Positions 53,828-62,153 of a stretch of 64,000 nucleotides of DNA are shown piece by piece; position 1 is the first letter of the stretch, and each line of letters begins with the position of its first letter. The position numbers and the translations under genes are program-made. The notes beneath the pieces are model-generated. The model was not told the DNA's origin. It did not search any database and was given only the letters and a program-made list of their open reading frames with translations. The stretch covers positions 45,336-109,335 of the forward strand of contig CAVOHB010000014.1 in assembly GCA_963695705.1 (NCBI GenBank). The letters run 5' to 3'. The stretch comes from JBKPNJ01 sp963695705. Its GTDB lineage: Bacteria; Actinomycetota; Actinomycetes; Propionibacteriales; Nocardioidaceae.

Positions 53828-54829
53828 TCACGGCCGGATCTCTTCCATGGAGACGGATCGACGCTGTCGGAGCGACTTCGTGCATGCCTCGGCGACCCAG
53901 CTTGCCTCGAGTGCATCGGCGATCGTGCACGGTGACGGGCGTGTCCTCGCGACGACCTCGGTGAACGCGTGCAGCTCCGCCTTGAAGGCAGCGCGGAAGC
54001 GGTCCATGAAGAACAGGTAGGGCTCGCCGTCTGGGAGCGCCGCACCGGGCTCGACAGACCGCAGCGGCAGCTTCGGATCGTGCCCGACGCCGATGCTGTC
54101 GCGTGAGCCGTGCAGTTCCAACCGCACGTCGTAGCCACGGGCGTTGTAGCGCGTGTTGGACACCAGCGCCAGCGTGCCGTCGTCGAGTGTCAGGAGGGCA
54201 GCCGCGGTGTCGACATCATTGACGTCCCGGAAGAAGGGCTCTCCGCGGTTGCTGCCCGTGGCGTACACCTGGTCGACCTCGCGACCGGTCACCCACCTGA
54301 TCGCGTCGAAGTCATGGATGCTGCAGTCCCGGAAGATGCCGCCTGACGTGGCGACGTACGCCGGCGGCGGGGGGGCGGGGTCGAGGGTCGTCGCCCGTGC
54401 GCTGGTCAACCATCCCAGCTCCCCCGACGAGACCGCCGCCCGAGCCGCCGCAAAGCCCTGGTCGAACCTGCGGGGAAAGCCGATCTGGACCTCGACGCCG
54501 CTGTCGTGCGCGCGGTGTTGGACCTCGATGCCGTCGCTCGTCGGCATCGCCACCGGCTTCTCACAGAAGGCCGGTAGGCCGGCCCGCACTGCCGCGGCGA
54601 TGAACGCCGGGTGCGTGTCGGTCGAGGTGGCGATGACGACTCCGTCGACACCGGCCTCGAGCAGTCCCTCGTACGTGTCGACGGGCTCGGCGGCGTACTC
54701 GGCCGCCGCCCTGGCCAGCGGCCGGGGCATCGCATCGGTGACCACGATCGTCTCCACGACGGGGAGCTCAAGCAGCGTCTGCAGGTGGAAGGTGCCTATT
54801 CTGCCGAGTCCGGCCAAGCCGATGCGCAT
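53828..54829 (-). CDS. Gfo/Idh/MocA family NAD(P)-dependent dehydrogenase
   Basis: A 333-residue enzyme with a Rossmann start MRIGLAGLGRIGTFHLQTLL, the EKP motif in PAFCEKPVAM (catalytic Lys) and the C-terminal GGIFRDCSIHDFDAIRWV with the His of the D-x-x-x-H motif. It most resembles inositol 2-dehydrogenases, which oxidise a hydroxyl of inositol or related sugars. It lies 7 bp after the HpcH/HpaI aldolase on the same strand. The two could form a short oxidation and cleavage pathway; the sugar importer at 45-47 kb might feed it, by inference. Confidence 0.9.
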   Translation of the reverse strand: MRIGLAGLGRIGTFHLQTLLELPVVETIVVTDAMPRPLARAAAEYAAEPVDTYEGLLEAGVDGVVIATSTDTHPAFIAAAVRAGLPAFCEKPVAMPTSDGIEVQHRAHDSGVEVQIGFPRRFDQGFAAARAAVSSGELGWLTSARATTLDPAPPPPAYVATSGGIFRDCSIHDFDAIRWVTGREVDQVYATGSNRGEPFFRDVNDVDTAAALLTLDDGTLALVSNTRYNARGYDVRLELHGSRDSIGVGHDPKLPLRSVEPGAALPDGEPYLFFMDRFRAAFKAELHAFTEVVARTRPSPCTIADALEASWVAEACTKSLRQRRSVSMEEIRP

Positions 54830-54836
54830 GGTCGGT

Positions 54837-55652
54837 TCACCCGGCGCTGCGGGCGATGGCGGCCTGCGCCGAAACCGCGACGGACAGGATCGTGGAGTCT
54901 GACCCGACCGACACGAATCTCCACCCCTGGCGTCTCATCGCCAAGGCGGCCGCGCCGTCCGTGACCATCAACCCCGGCGTCTTGCCGTACTTCTCACAGG
55001 CCGCGCGGACGCGTTCGATCGCACGAACGAAGACCGGCGCGGTCGTGTCACCGGGCACCCCCAAGTCGTGGCTGAGGTCACGGGGGCCCACGAACAGCAC
55101 GTCCGCACCGTCGAGTGCCGCGATCGCTTCAACATTGTCGACCGCGCGCGAGCTCTCGATCTGGACGATGCCGATGATGTTGCCGTTTGCGCGGTCGAGC
55201 GCGCCGGGGTCCAGGCCGTACCTGCAGGCGCGGTTGTTCGTGGCCACCCCTCGATCACCCTGCGGCGGGTAGCGCAGATGTCCAAGGGCGTCTCGTACCT
55301 CCGCCACCTCCTCCAGCCGAGGCAGCATGATGCCGGCCGCCCCGAGGTCGAGCGCCCGGCCGATGCGGATTCGCGCGTCCGACTCGACCCGGACGAAGGC
55401 GGGTATGCCGTAGCACGCCACTGCCGGAATCAGCGCTGCCAGCTGTGCGTCCCCTCCGGCACCGTGCTCCAGGTCGACGAGGACCCAGTCGAACCCGCTG
55501 GCGGCACAGACCTCGGCGGCAACCGAGGATGCCATGCCGGCGAATGTTCCGACTGTGGCTTCCCCGGCCCGGAGACGGGAGCGGAACCGTCCCTCGTCCA
55601 GCGGGGACTGACCCAGTGTCGAGTCGGTCGTCTGTGGTGCAGGACTGGGCAT
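54837..55652 (-). CDS. HpcH/HpaI family aldolase
   Basis: A 271-residue enzyme starting at ATG 55652 with GGAGAAAG directly before it. Class II pyruvate-aldolase features are DWVLVDLEHGAG, IPAFVRVES, GAAGIMLPRLEEVAE, VQIESSRAVDNVEAI (metal-binding Glu) and DVLFVGPRDLSHDLG (metal-binding Asp). It cleaves 2-keto-3-deoxy or 4-hydroxy-2-oxo acids to pyruvate and an aldehyde. First gene of the pair with the Gfo/Idh dehydrogenase. Confidence 0.88.
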   Translation of the reverse strand: MPSPAPQTTDSTLGQSPLDEGRFRSRLRAGEATVGTFAGMASSVAAEVCAASGFDWVLVDLEHGAGGDAQLAALIPAVACYGIPAFVRVESDARIRIGRALDLGAAGIMLPRLEEVAEVRDALGHLRYPPQGDRGVATNNRACRYGLDPGALDRANGNIIGIVQIESSRAVDNVEAIAALDGADVLFVGPRDLSHDLGVPGDTTAPVFVRAIERVRAACEKYGKTPGLMVTDGAAALAMRRQGWRFVSVGSDSTILSVAVSAQAAIARSAG

Positions 55653-55898
55653 CTTTCTCCTGGGTCTCGAACCGGTGATACGTACCGACGTTGCCGGGCG
55701 CCCTGGTAATAACACCATGAGATCCAGCCGGTCGCGACGCCGGCTCTCGGCTTCAGAGGTCGCCCTCTCCGTCGTCGTGCCGACGTGAGTGATCGTGCGG
55801 CCACGCGGGGGGAGCGACGCTCGCGGGCTCTTCCATCAGCCGCCGAGCAGCGGTTGGATCGCATCCCGAGGGCGAGGTGCGCCCACTCAGGAGGAGTC

Positions 55899-56366
55899 AT
55901 GCAGAAGACGGCAGCACTGGCGATCGGCGCGACACTGACGCTCGGAGCGGGGATGGTCGCCGCCAATGTCGCCACCGCGGATTCCGATCACCACTCCCGC
56001 ACGATCCACGTCGTGGACCGGGATGACCAGGTGGCGTTACACGACACCAACGGCAACGGCGACCTCGACTTCGGAGACATTGTGGTGTTTCGGAGCATCG
56101 TGAGCGATCCCCATGGCAAGCAGGTCGGTCACGGCATCGGGCAGATCGACATCCAGGGGCCGCACGACAACATGCTCACCTACACACTTGTCCTCGGCGG
56201 CGGGGATATCACCATGCAGGGCGACATCCGCGGCATCGATCCCGGTGCCCGCTCGCTGCTGGCGGTCACCGGAGGCACCGGTCGCTTCACCAACGCGCAG
56301 GGCGTGACGGTGGCCAAGCAGATCGCGGAGGGCGCCACCGACCTGGTGATCCACCTGAGCCACTAG
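55899..56366 (+). CDS. Secreted allene-oxide-cyclase-barrel-like protein
   Basis: A 155-residue protein with AGGAGGAG before ATG 55899. A signal peptide MQKTAALAIGATLTLGAGMV (cut near ATA-DSD) precedes a repetitive beta barrel: DFGDIVVFRSIVSD, GHGIGQIDIQG, NMLTYTLVLGGGDITMQGDI and the motif SLLAVTGGTGRFTNAQG. The last is the dirigent/AOC-like barrel signature known from small secreted actinobacterial proteins. Function is unknown; enzymatic cyclase activity is not implied. A D-x-N-x-D-type stretch (DTNGNGDLDFGD) may bind calcium. Confidence 0.82.
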   Translation: MQKTAALAIGATLTLGAGMVAANVATADSDHHSRTIHVVDRDDQVALHDTNGNGDLDFGDIVVFRSIVSDPHGKQVGHGIGQIDIQGPHDNMLTYTLVLGGGDITMQGDIRGIDPGARSLLAVTGGTGRFTNAQGVTVAKQIAEGATDLVIHLSH

Positions 56367-56454
56367 GCGGCCAGTCCTCGCTCCGGCAGCCCCCGGCCGG
56401 TTGGGGGTCGGTCGGCTGGACGACGGAGGGCATGGCGGCGATGATGAACGCGTG

Positions 56455-56721
56455 ATGGGGACCCGCGGCATCACCGCGCCGGAGACCGGTCACAGGACCG
56501 ACGGCCGGATCCCCGTTCTGGTCGTTGCTGCCCTCGCCTCGCTCCTGCTGTCGCCGATCACCGCCGTCTGGGCCGTCGCCCTCGGGTTGGCGATGTCTGT
56601 CGCCGGTCTGCTGGTTCGGCGGATGGGTTCTCCGGGACAACGCCCGCTGCTGCTGTATGCCGGCATCGGTGTAAGCCTCGGGACGCTCCCGTATTTTCTT
56701 CTTGCCCTGCTGCAGGCTTGA
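56455..56721 (+). CDS. Small two-to-three-helix membrane protein
   Basis: An 88-residue protein with the start at ATG 56455 (GTG 56452 is equally possible). A polar N-terminus is followed by helices IPVLVVAALASLLLSPITAV, VWAVALGLAMSVAGLLV and LLLYAGIGVSLGTLPYFLLA. This pattern is common in short actinobacterial DUF4190-like or uncharacterised membrane proteins; I cannot name the family. It lies between the AOC-like and GNAT genes. Confidence 0.6.
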   Translation: MGTRGITAPETGHRTDGRIPVLVVAALASLLLSPITAVWAVALGLAMSVAGLLVRRMGSPGQRPLLLYAGIGVSLGTLPYFLLALLQA

Positions 56722-56778
56722 CGGCCGCGGCGGCGAAATGCGTTGCCGCGCCGACCTGCGGTCATCACACTGGCTGGG

Positions 56779-57432
56779 GTGAAGGAGCTCGAGGAGATCT
56801 GGCCACTGTTCGGCCTGCGCATCGTGTGCGGGCCACTCGATCTACGGGTGGTCAGGGACGATGACATACCGGTTCTGGTTGACCTGGCCGAACGAGGGAT
56901 TCACCCGCCAGACCAGATGCCGTTCGCCGTCCCCTGGTCGACCGCTCCGATCGGCGAACTCGGCCGCAACACCGCTGCCCACCACTGGCGTACCCGGGCG
57001 GAGTTCACCACGTCCAACTGGTCACTCGAACTCGTGGTGCGCCGGCACGGCACGATCGTGGGCTCGCAGGGCTTCAGAGCCCAGAACTACCTCGTGACCA
57101 GGAGCGGGGAGACGGGCTCCTGGCTCGGCATGGAGTTCCAGCGCCAGGGGATCGGAACTCTGATGAGGCAGACGATCTGCGCGTTCCTGTTCGACCACCT
57201 AGACGCTCAGGAGGTGACGTCCGGCGCCTTTACCGACAATCCAGCCTCGATGGCGGTGAGCCGCAAGGTCGGTTACAAGCCCAACGGTCACACCCGGCAC
57301 GAACGGCGCGACGGTGAGCTCGCGATCTGCGACCGGGTCGTGCTCGCGCCGAAGGACCTCGTACGACCCGAGCACGATCTCGTCGTCGAGGGCGTCAGGC
57401 CCGTACGGCGCCTCATCGGGCTCGACGCATGA
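56779..57432 (+). CDS. GNAT family N-acetyltransferase
   Basis: A 217-residue RimJ/RimL-type acetyltransferase; GTG 56779 (MKELEEIWPLFGLRI) is the likely start. Key parts are LRVVRDDDIPVLVDLAERG, GSQGFRAQNYLVTRSGETGSW, the acetyl-CoA loop FQRQGIGTLMRQTICAFLF and SGAFTDNPASMAVSRKVGY. It transfers acetyl groups to an amine of a protein or small molecule; the acceptor is unknown. It is followed by repeat element C. Confidence 0.87.
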   Translation: MKELEEIWPLFGLRIVCGPLDLRVVRDDDIPVLVDLAERGIHPPDQMPFAVPWSTAPIGELGRNTAAHHWRTRAEFTTSNWSLELVVRRHGTIVGSQGFRAQNYLVTRSGETGSWLGMEFQRQGIGTLMRQTICAFLFDHLDAQEVTSGAFTDNPASMAVSRKVGYKPNGHTRHERRDGELAICDRVVLAPKDLVRPEHDLVVEGVRPVRRLIGLDA

Positions 57433-57478
57433 CTCCGGCATAGGTGGTGGGACCGCTGTGCTGCGGCCGTGAAGGCGT

Positions 57479-57862
57479 CATCCGACAGTTATTGCAAGCC
57501 ATCCGACAGTTGTTGACGCGCCATCCGACAACGTGTCACGCCGGTCGGCACGGTTCCGGCACGGGCTCGCGGCCGAGATCGCTCGGGTCCGCGGCCGACC
57601 ACGGCGGTGCTTGACTGCGCAGATTTGTGCAGGCGATGAGAGTTGTCACCCGTTTGCCCCCACCAAGTGCACAATTTCATGCCGCGGCGGAATGGGAGGA
57701 CCTCCCGTCGGTGCGTCAGGATCACCGCACCGACGTTTTGCGCACTGGATGGTCACCCGGCTCAACCGTGACCAACAACCGCGCAATTCCCGGCAGTGGC
57801 CCTGGTGATCGATACCTGCGCAACAAGTGTCGGATCGCGTGAAACAAGTGTCGGATCGCGGG
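57479..57862 (-). repeat. Dispersed palindromic element, copy C (inverted terminal arms)
   Basis: At the left, three arm units CATCCGACA... start at 57479, 57500 and 57522. At the right, two units TGTCGGATCGCG start at 57828 and 57849 in the opposite sense. The 384-bp element is thus bounded by inverted arms built from 21-bp direct repeats. Its core on the minus strand aligns along its whole length with copy A, including GTTGTTGGTCACGGTTGAGC and the TGACAACTCTCATCGCCTGC-type segment. No open frame in it looks like a protein. The remaining sequence of this 57433-57998 gap holds no supported gene. Confidence 0.78.
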
Positions 57863-57998
57863 TGGGCCGGGCGTTTTGGACGACCTGAACGCGACCGGGA
57901 CGCGACTGACCTGACCACGGCGAATTGCTTGCGCCCGCCACTACTCTCGTGGAAGGCCCGCTGCTGTATCGCCCATCTCGTGGTATTGGGGTTCTCGA

Positions 57999-60197
57999 AT
58001 GTCATTCACCCAGCGACTGGCCCGAGCCTCCGCGCTTCACCCATGGCGGATTCTGGGCATCTGGGCGATCGTGCTGCTCGCCTCTGTCGCGAGCATCGTC
58101 ACGCTCTTGGGGTCGGCCCTCAGCACCGACGCGGACATCACGACGCGTCCGGACTCGGTTCAGGCCCGCGACCTACTGGCTGCGAGCTTCACCCAACGCA
58201 ACCAGATCGACGAAGCCGTCATCGTCTACTCAGCCGATCTCGCGGCCAAGGACCCCGCGTTCAAGGCCTTCGTGAGCGAGCTCACATCGTCGATCCAGGG
58301 CACCGGCTCCACCCGCAAGGTGTACAACCCCTACACCACAGGCGGGCAGGCGATCTCCGCCGACGGCCACGCGGTCGCTCTGACGATGATGCTCGGAAAC
58401 GAGCCGGAGGACGAGATCGGGGCGGTGCTCGACCAGGTGAGCACGGCCGACGCGGATCCGGCCTTCGACGTCGCCATCACCGGAGGCGACGTGCTCGACC
58501 ACGACTTCAACGAGCTCTCCACCCATGACCTGCAGAAGGGCGAGCTGCAGTTCGGCCTGCCGGCGGCGTTGATCGTCCTGCTGCTGGTTTTCGGGTCCGT
58601 GGTCGCCGCGCTGATCCCGATGACGATCGCGATCATGTCGATCATCGTGGCGGTGGCCGCGTCAGCCGTCGTCGGCCAGGCGGTGACGCTGTCGTTCTTC
58701 GTCGTCAACATGATCACCGCGATGGGTCTCGCTCTCGGCATCGACTACAGCCTGTTCGTCCTGTCCCGGTACCGAGAACAGCGGGCCAGCGGCCAGGAGA
58801 AGCTGTCGGCCGATCGTCTCGACCGGAGGCACCGCCAGCAAGGCGGTCCTGTTCAGCGGAAGCTCGTTCGTCGTCGCGCTCTCTGGTTTGCTGCTGGTAC
58901 CCGACACCATCCTGCGCAGCCTGGCGTTCGGGGCGATCATCGTCGGCCTGATCACGATGGCGGCAGCGTTGACGCTGCTGCCCGCATTCCTGTCGATGTT
59001 CGGGGACCGGGTCAACGCGTTGCGGCTGCCGTTCTTCGGCCGCGAGCACTCCGCCGAGAGCCCGTTCTGGTCCAGGGCCGTCGGCGCCGTCGTCCGGCGT
59101 CCAGGTGCGGCCCTCGCCGTCGGCGTGCTCGTCCTGCTTGCGCTGGCCTTCCCGGTACTCGACCTGCGTACCGGCACCGCCGGGGTGAGCACGCTTCCGG
59201 ACGGCACGTACTCCAAGGCCGGTTTCCTGGCGGTCGAGCGCAGCTTCCACGAAACGCGAGCTCGGATCCGGCGCAGATCGTGGTCTCCGGCGACACCGGT
59301 TCCCCGCCGGTGTCGGCCGCCATGGGCAGGCTCGAGGCTTCGATCGCGGCCGACCCCGAGTTCGGCCCGCCGACACGTCAGATCGCGCCGACCGGCCAGG
59401 TGGCATTGATCAGCGTTCCGCTGCTCGGTGATCCCGGCAATGACCAGGCCCGACAGGCGGTGCAGCAGCTGCGTTCCGACCTCGTTCCCGCCGCCTTCGA
59501 CGGGACCGATGCGGAGGTGTTCGTCGGCGGCACGACCGCGGAGAACATCGACTACTCGGATCTGATCAACCGATGGCTGCCCATCGTGTTGACGTTCGTT
59601 CTCGGGCTGAGCTTCATCCTGCTCACGGTCGTGTTTCGATCAGTCGTCATCTCCGCGACGGCCGTGGTTCTCAACCTGCTCTCGGTGGGGGCGGCGTACG
59701 GACTCCTGGTGCTCGTCTTCCAGAAGGGTCACGCCGTAGGCCTGCTCGGATTCCAGCAGGTGGAGAGGGTCGAGGCATGGGTGCCGATCTTCCTGTTCTC
59801 GGTGCTGTTCGCACTCTCGATGGACTACCACGTGTTCCTGCTCACGCGCATCCGGGAGCGGTACGCCCTCACCGGGGACACCGTTGATGCGGTGATCCAC
59901 GGGATCGCGGCGACCGGCCGCATCATCACCGGGGCGGCCCTGATCATCGTGGTCGTCTTCGCCGGCTTCGCCACCGGGGATCTGGTGATGTTCCAGCAGA
60001 TGGGTTTCGGCGTCGGTGTCGCACTGCTGGTGGATGCCACGCTGATCCGAATGGTGATCGTGCCGGCGGCCATGAGCATCCTCGGCAGATGGAACTGGTA
60101 CCTGCCGTCCTGGCTGAACTGGCTACCGGAGTTCCATGTCGAGGGTGATCAGCCCACCGGCACCGTCCCCGAACCCCAGCCTGCGTCGATGCGCTGA
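57999..60197 (+). CDS. MMPL/RND family transporter (two compensating frameshifts as sequenced)
   Basis: The 732-codon frame is open throughout, but between about 58811 and 59252 it reads arginine-rich noise while the +1 frame encodes typical MMPL sequence (VLFSGSSFVVALSGLLLVPD, GAIIVGLITMAAALTLLPAF). An extra C at 58810-58811 and a missing A in the AAA run at 59252-59254 explain this; corrected, the protein keeps its length. It has two six-helix halves with large external loops and the GIDYSLFVLSRYREQ and SMDYHVFLLTRIRERY motifs (proton-relay Asp-Tyr pairs). MMPL proteins export lipids or small molecules. Confidence 0.88.
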   Translation: MSFTQRLARASALHPWRILGIWAIVLLASVASIVTLLGSALSTDADITTRPDSVQARDLLAASFTQRNQIDEAVIVYSADLAAKDPAFKAFVSELTSSIQGTGSTRKVYNPYTTGGQAISADGHAVALTMMLGNEPEDEIGAVLDQVSTADADPAFDVAITGGDVLDHDFNELSTHDLQKGELQFGLPAALIVLLLVFGSVVAALIPMTIAIMSIIVAVAASAVVGQAVTLSFFVVNMITAMGLALGIDYSLFVLSRYREQRASGQEKLSADRLDRRHRQQGGPVQRKLVRRRALWFAAGTRHHPAQPGVRGDHRRPDHDGGSVDAAARIPVDVRGPGQRVAAAVLRPRALRREPVLVQGRRRRRPASRCGPRRRRARPACAGLPGTRPAYRHRRGEHASGRHVLQGRFPGGRAQLPRNASSDPAQIVVSGDTGSPPVSAAMGRLEASIAADPEFGPPTRQIAPTGQVALISVPLLGDPGNDQARQAVQQLRSDLVPAAFDGTDAEVFVGGTTAENIDYSDLINRWLPIVLTFVLGLSFILLTVVFRSVVISATAVVLNLLSVGAAYGLLVLVFQKGHAVGLLGFQQVERVEAWVPIFLFSVLFALSMDYHVFLLTRIRERYALTGDTVDAVIHGIAATGRIITGAALIIVVVFAGFATGDLVMFQQMGFGVGVALLVDATLIRMVIVPAAMSILGRWNWYLPSWLNWLPEFHVEGDQPTGTVPEPQPASMR

Positions 60198-60224
60198 CCG
60201 GCCGACGGTCTCCCGGCGCCGCGG

Positions 60225-61058
60225 TCAGTGCCTGAGCCGGCCGTCGAGGACAGTGGTCGCGTGGCCGGTCAGCTCGACCCTGTCATTGACGACCTCGACG
60301 GTGAGCGATCCGCCGCGGGCGGACAGCTGCCGGGCCTGCAGCCGGCTCCGTCCAAGCTCGGTTGCCCAGTAGGGCGCCAGCGTGCAGTGAGTCGAACCTG
60401 TCACTGGATCCTCGTCGATGCCACAGGCAGGCGCGAAGTATCTGCTCAGTACGTCGACACCCTCGTCATCACCCGCCGCCGTCAGACAGAGTCCGCCGAC
60501 AGACAGAGCACCGATCCGTTGCGAGTCGGGATTGAAGGTCCGCAGCGCCTCGGCACCGACGAGGACGAAGGCATTGCGCTCGCGCGGTTCGACGTGACCG
60601 GTGCAGCCGAGATAGGAGTGGTCGACATGCTCCAGCGCCTCGTCGAGTCCGGCCAGTGGCTCGAATTCGGCCACCGGGACCGACGGGAAGTCGAGCGTGA
60701 TGCCGTCATCGCCCCGACGGGCGCGAAGCTCCCCCGATGCCGTCGCGAACAGGAGGGTCTGTGTCTCGACGCCCGTCTCCCAGAGCCAGTGTGCCGAGGC
60801 GAGAGTCGCGTGTCCGCACAGCCGTACCTCGGTCGTCGGAGTGAACCAGCGCAGCTCATATCGTCCGGGTCCGAGCTCGCGCAGGAAGGCCGTCTCCGAC
60901 AGGTTGAACTCTGCGGCGACATGTTCACGCCAGTCGTCCGGCGCCGGCGCGTCGAGCAGTACGACCGCCGCCGGGTTCCCGCCGAAGGGCCGCGTCGAGA
61001 ACGCGTCCACCACCGCGAAGTGCAAGCGGTCCGCCGGCCCGAGGACGTCAGCTCCCAC
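60225..61058 (-). CDS. PhzF family isomerase/epimerase
   Basis: A 277-residue protein; GTG 61058 is the likely start, as the longer frame is low-complexity and overlaps the upstream gene. It shows the two-fold diaminopimelate-epimerase-like fold: FAVVDAFSTRPFGGNPAAVV, the general base Glu in FNLSETAFL, LCGHATLASAHWLW and GIDEDPVTGSTHCTLAPYW. PhzF members isomerise small acids; only a few have known roles (phenazine synthesis). No phenazine genes are nearby. It overlaps the SnoaL-like gene by 11 bp, so the two are coupled. Confidence 0.87.
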   Translation of the reverse strand: MGADVLGPADRLHFAVVDAFSTRPFGGNPAAVVLLDAPAPDDWREHVAAEFNLSETAFLRELGPGRYELRWFTPTTEVRLCGHATLASAHWLWETGVETQTLLFATASGELRARRGDDGITLDFPSVPVAEFEPLAGLDEALEHVDHSYLGCTGHVEPRERNAFVLVGAEALRTFNPDSQRIGALSVGGLCLTAAGDDEGVDVLSRYFAPACGIDEDPVTGSTHCTLAPYWATELGRSRLQARQLSARGGSLTVEVVNDRVELTGHATTVLDGRLRH

Positions 61059-61479
61059 TGGGGACCCTGGTCGGCAGGTCGGTCTGCGGCTCCCAGGCGG
61101 CGTTCTGCTCAGCCCACGGTTTGCGCCAGTCCGGTGCCGGGAAGGGCTCGGCGAAGTAGATGGTCTCGCGCTGCACGAGGTCGCCGCGGAACTCGAGGAT
61201 GTGAACGAAGACGATCGGGTTGGCTTCGTTGTAGAACGCCCGGCCCTCCCCGATCCAGGTGTCCCCGCTGCCCCTGATCTCACGAGGCTCGAAGGTCACC
61301 CGCGCCGGGTACTTCTCGCGGAATCCCTGCATGTTCGCCTTGCCGCGGAAGCGTTCCCCCGACTGCGGAAACTCCAAGATCGCATCGTCGTGGTACATCT
61401 CGTGCACTTTGGCCTCATCCTTGGCACCGCTGTACGTCCAGTGGTGCAGGTACATCTCCCGGACCGCCTCGTACCTCAT
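61048..61479 (-). CDS. Nuclear transport factor 2 / SnoaL-like protein
   Basis: ATG 61479 follows GGAGGAGCAGG. The 143-residue protein has a helix (VREMYLHHWTYSGAKDEAKV), the turn MYHDDAILEFPQSGERFRG and strands VTFEPREIRGSGDTWIGEG and VFVHILEFRGDLVQRETIYF, the NTF2-like cone. It is the first gene of a pair with PhzF. Ligand and reaction unknown. It diverges from another SnoaL-like gene over a 226-bp gap. Confidence 0.83.
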   Translation of the reverse strand: MRYEAVREMYLHHWTYSGAKDEAKVHEMYHDDAILEFPQSGERFRGKANMQGFREKYPARVTFEPREIRGSGDTWIGEGRAFYNEANPIVFVHILEFRGDLVQRETIYFAEPFPAPDWRKPWAEQNAAWEPQTDLPTRVPSGS

Positions 61480-61705
61480 CCTGCTCCTCCCGCCGTTCCC
61501 GTCCGCGGATCCCGGTTGCTCAATGTAACGCCGGGCCGGCCCGTGTGCCGGGCGCGAACCGCAGCGGTCTCCCCCGGACCGCCCCGCACGGTCCGGTGCT
61601 CGGCCAGGCGGTTCCCGGCTGCTGTTCGGCCCGGTTTGCCCGTTGGCACGGCGACAGCGGAGTGGTAGACCAAGGAGAACGCTCAACCGGTGTAGGAGGT
61701 TGGTC

Positions 61706-62125
61706 ATGTCCGGGAACAAGGACGTCATTCGCCGCATGTTCGAGGAGATCATCAACAAGGGAAACCTGGATCTGGTGGACGAGCTCTTCGATGAGGAGTT
61801 CACCGGTGAGACACCCCAGGGGACACTCGACCGGGACGGGTTCAAGCACTACGTGCAGGACTGGCGGGCCGGATTCCCCGACATTCACTGCGAGGTGGCC
61901 GACCTCGTCGAGGAGGGGAACGCGGTGGCCTGGTCGGTCCGGGCAACCGGTACGCACACAGGCGACTTCATGGGCATTCCACCGAGCGGCCGGCGGGTGG
62001 ACTTCGACAGCCTCAACATCGGCCGGTTCCGCAATGGGCGCGCCCACCGCCATCGAGTCCTGATGAACGAGACCAAGATGATGACCCAACTCGGGCTGAT
62101 GCCCAGCGGTAGCCCCGGCCAGTAG
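61706..62125 (+). CDS. SnoaL-like ester cyclase family protein
   Basis: A 139-residue protein starting at ATG 61706 behind TAGGAGGT. MSGNKDVIRRMFEEIINKGN and LDLVDELFDEEFTGETPQG, then GFPDIHCEVADLVEEGNAVA, TGDFMGIPPSGRRVDFDSLN and FRNGRAHRHRV, follow SnoaL/ester-cyclase proteins closely, with the catalytic-type His and Asp region. Many members of this group have unknown small-molecule substrates. It converges with the NrfD gene. Confidence 0.87.
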   Translation: MSGNKDVIRRMFEEIINKGNLDLVDELFDEEFTGETPQGTLDRDGFKHYVQDWRAGFPDIHCEVADLVEEGNAVAWSVRATGTHTGDFMGIPPSGRRVDFDSLNIGRFRNGRAHRHRVLMNETKMMTQLGLMPSGSPGQ

Positions 62126-62153
62126 CACGAAGGGGCAAAAGGCCGGGACCGAA

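Noticed and set aside
12745..56366. AOC-like protein at 55.9 kb considered as part of an oxylipin pathway with the peroxidase and patatin
   Set aside because: It is secreted and 38 kb away; bacterial AOC-barrel proteins are not known to be allene oxide cyclases.
58799..59260. The Arg-rich stretch within the MMPL frame considered as a novel domain
   Set aside because: The +1 frame over exactly this stretch encodes conserved MMPL helices, so the Arg-rich reading is an artefact of two indels.
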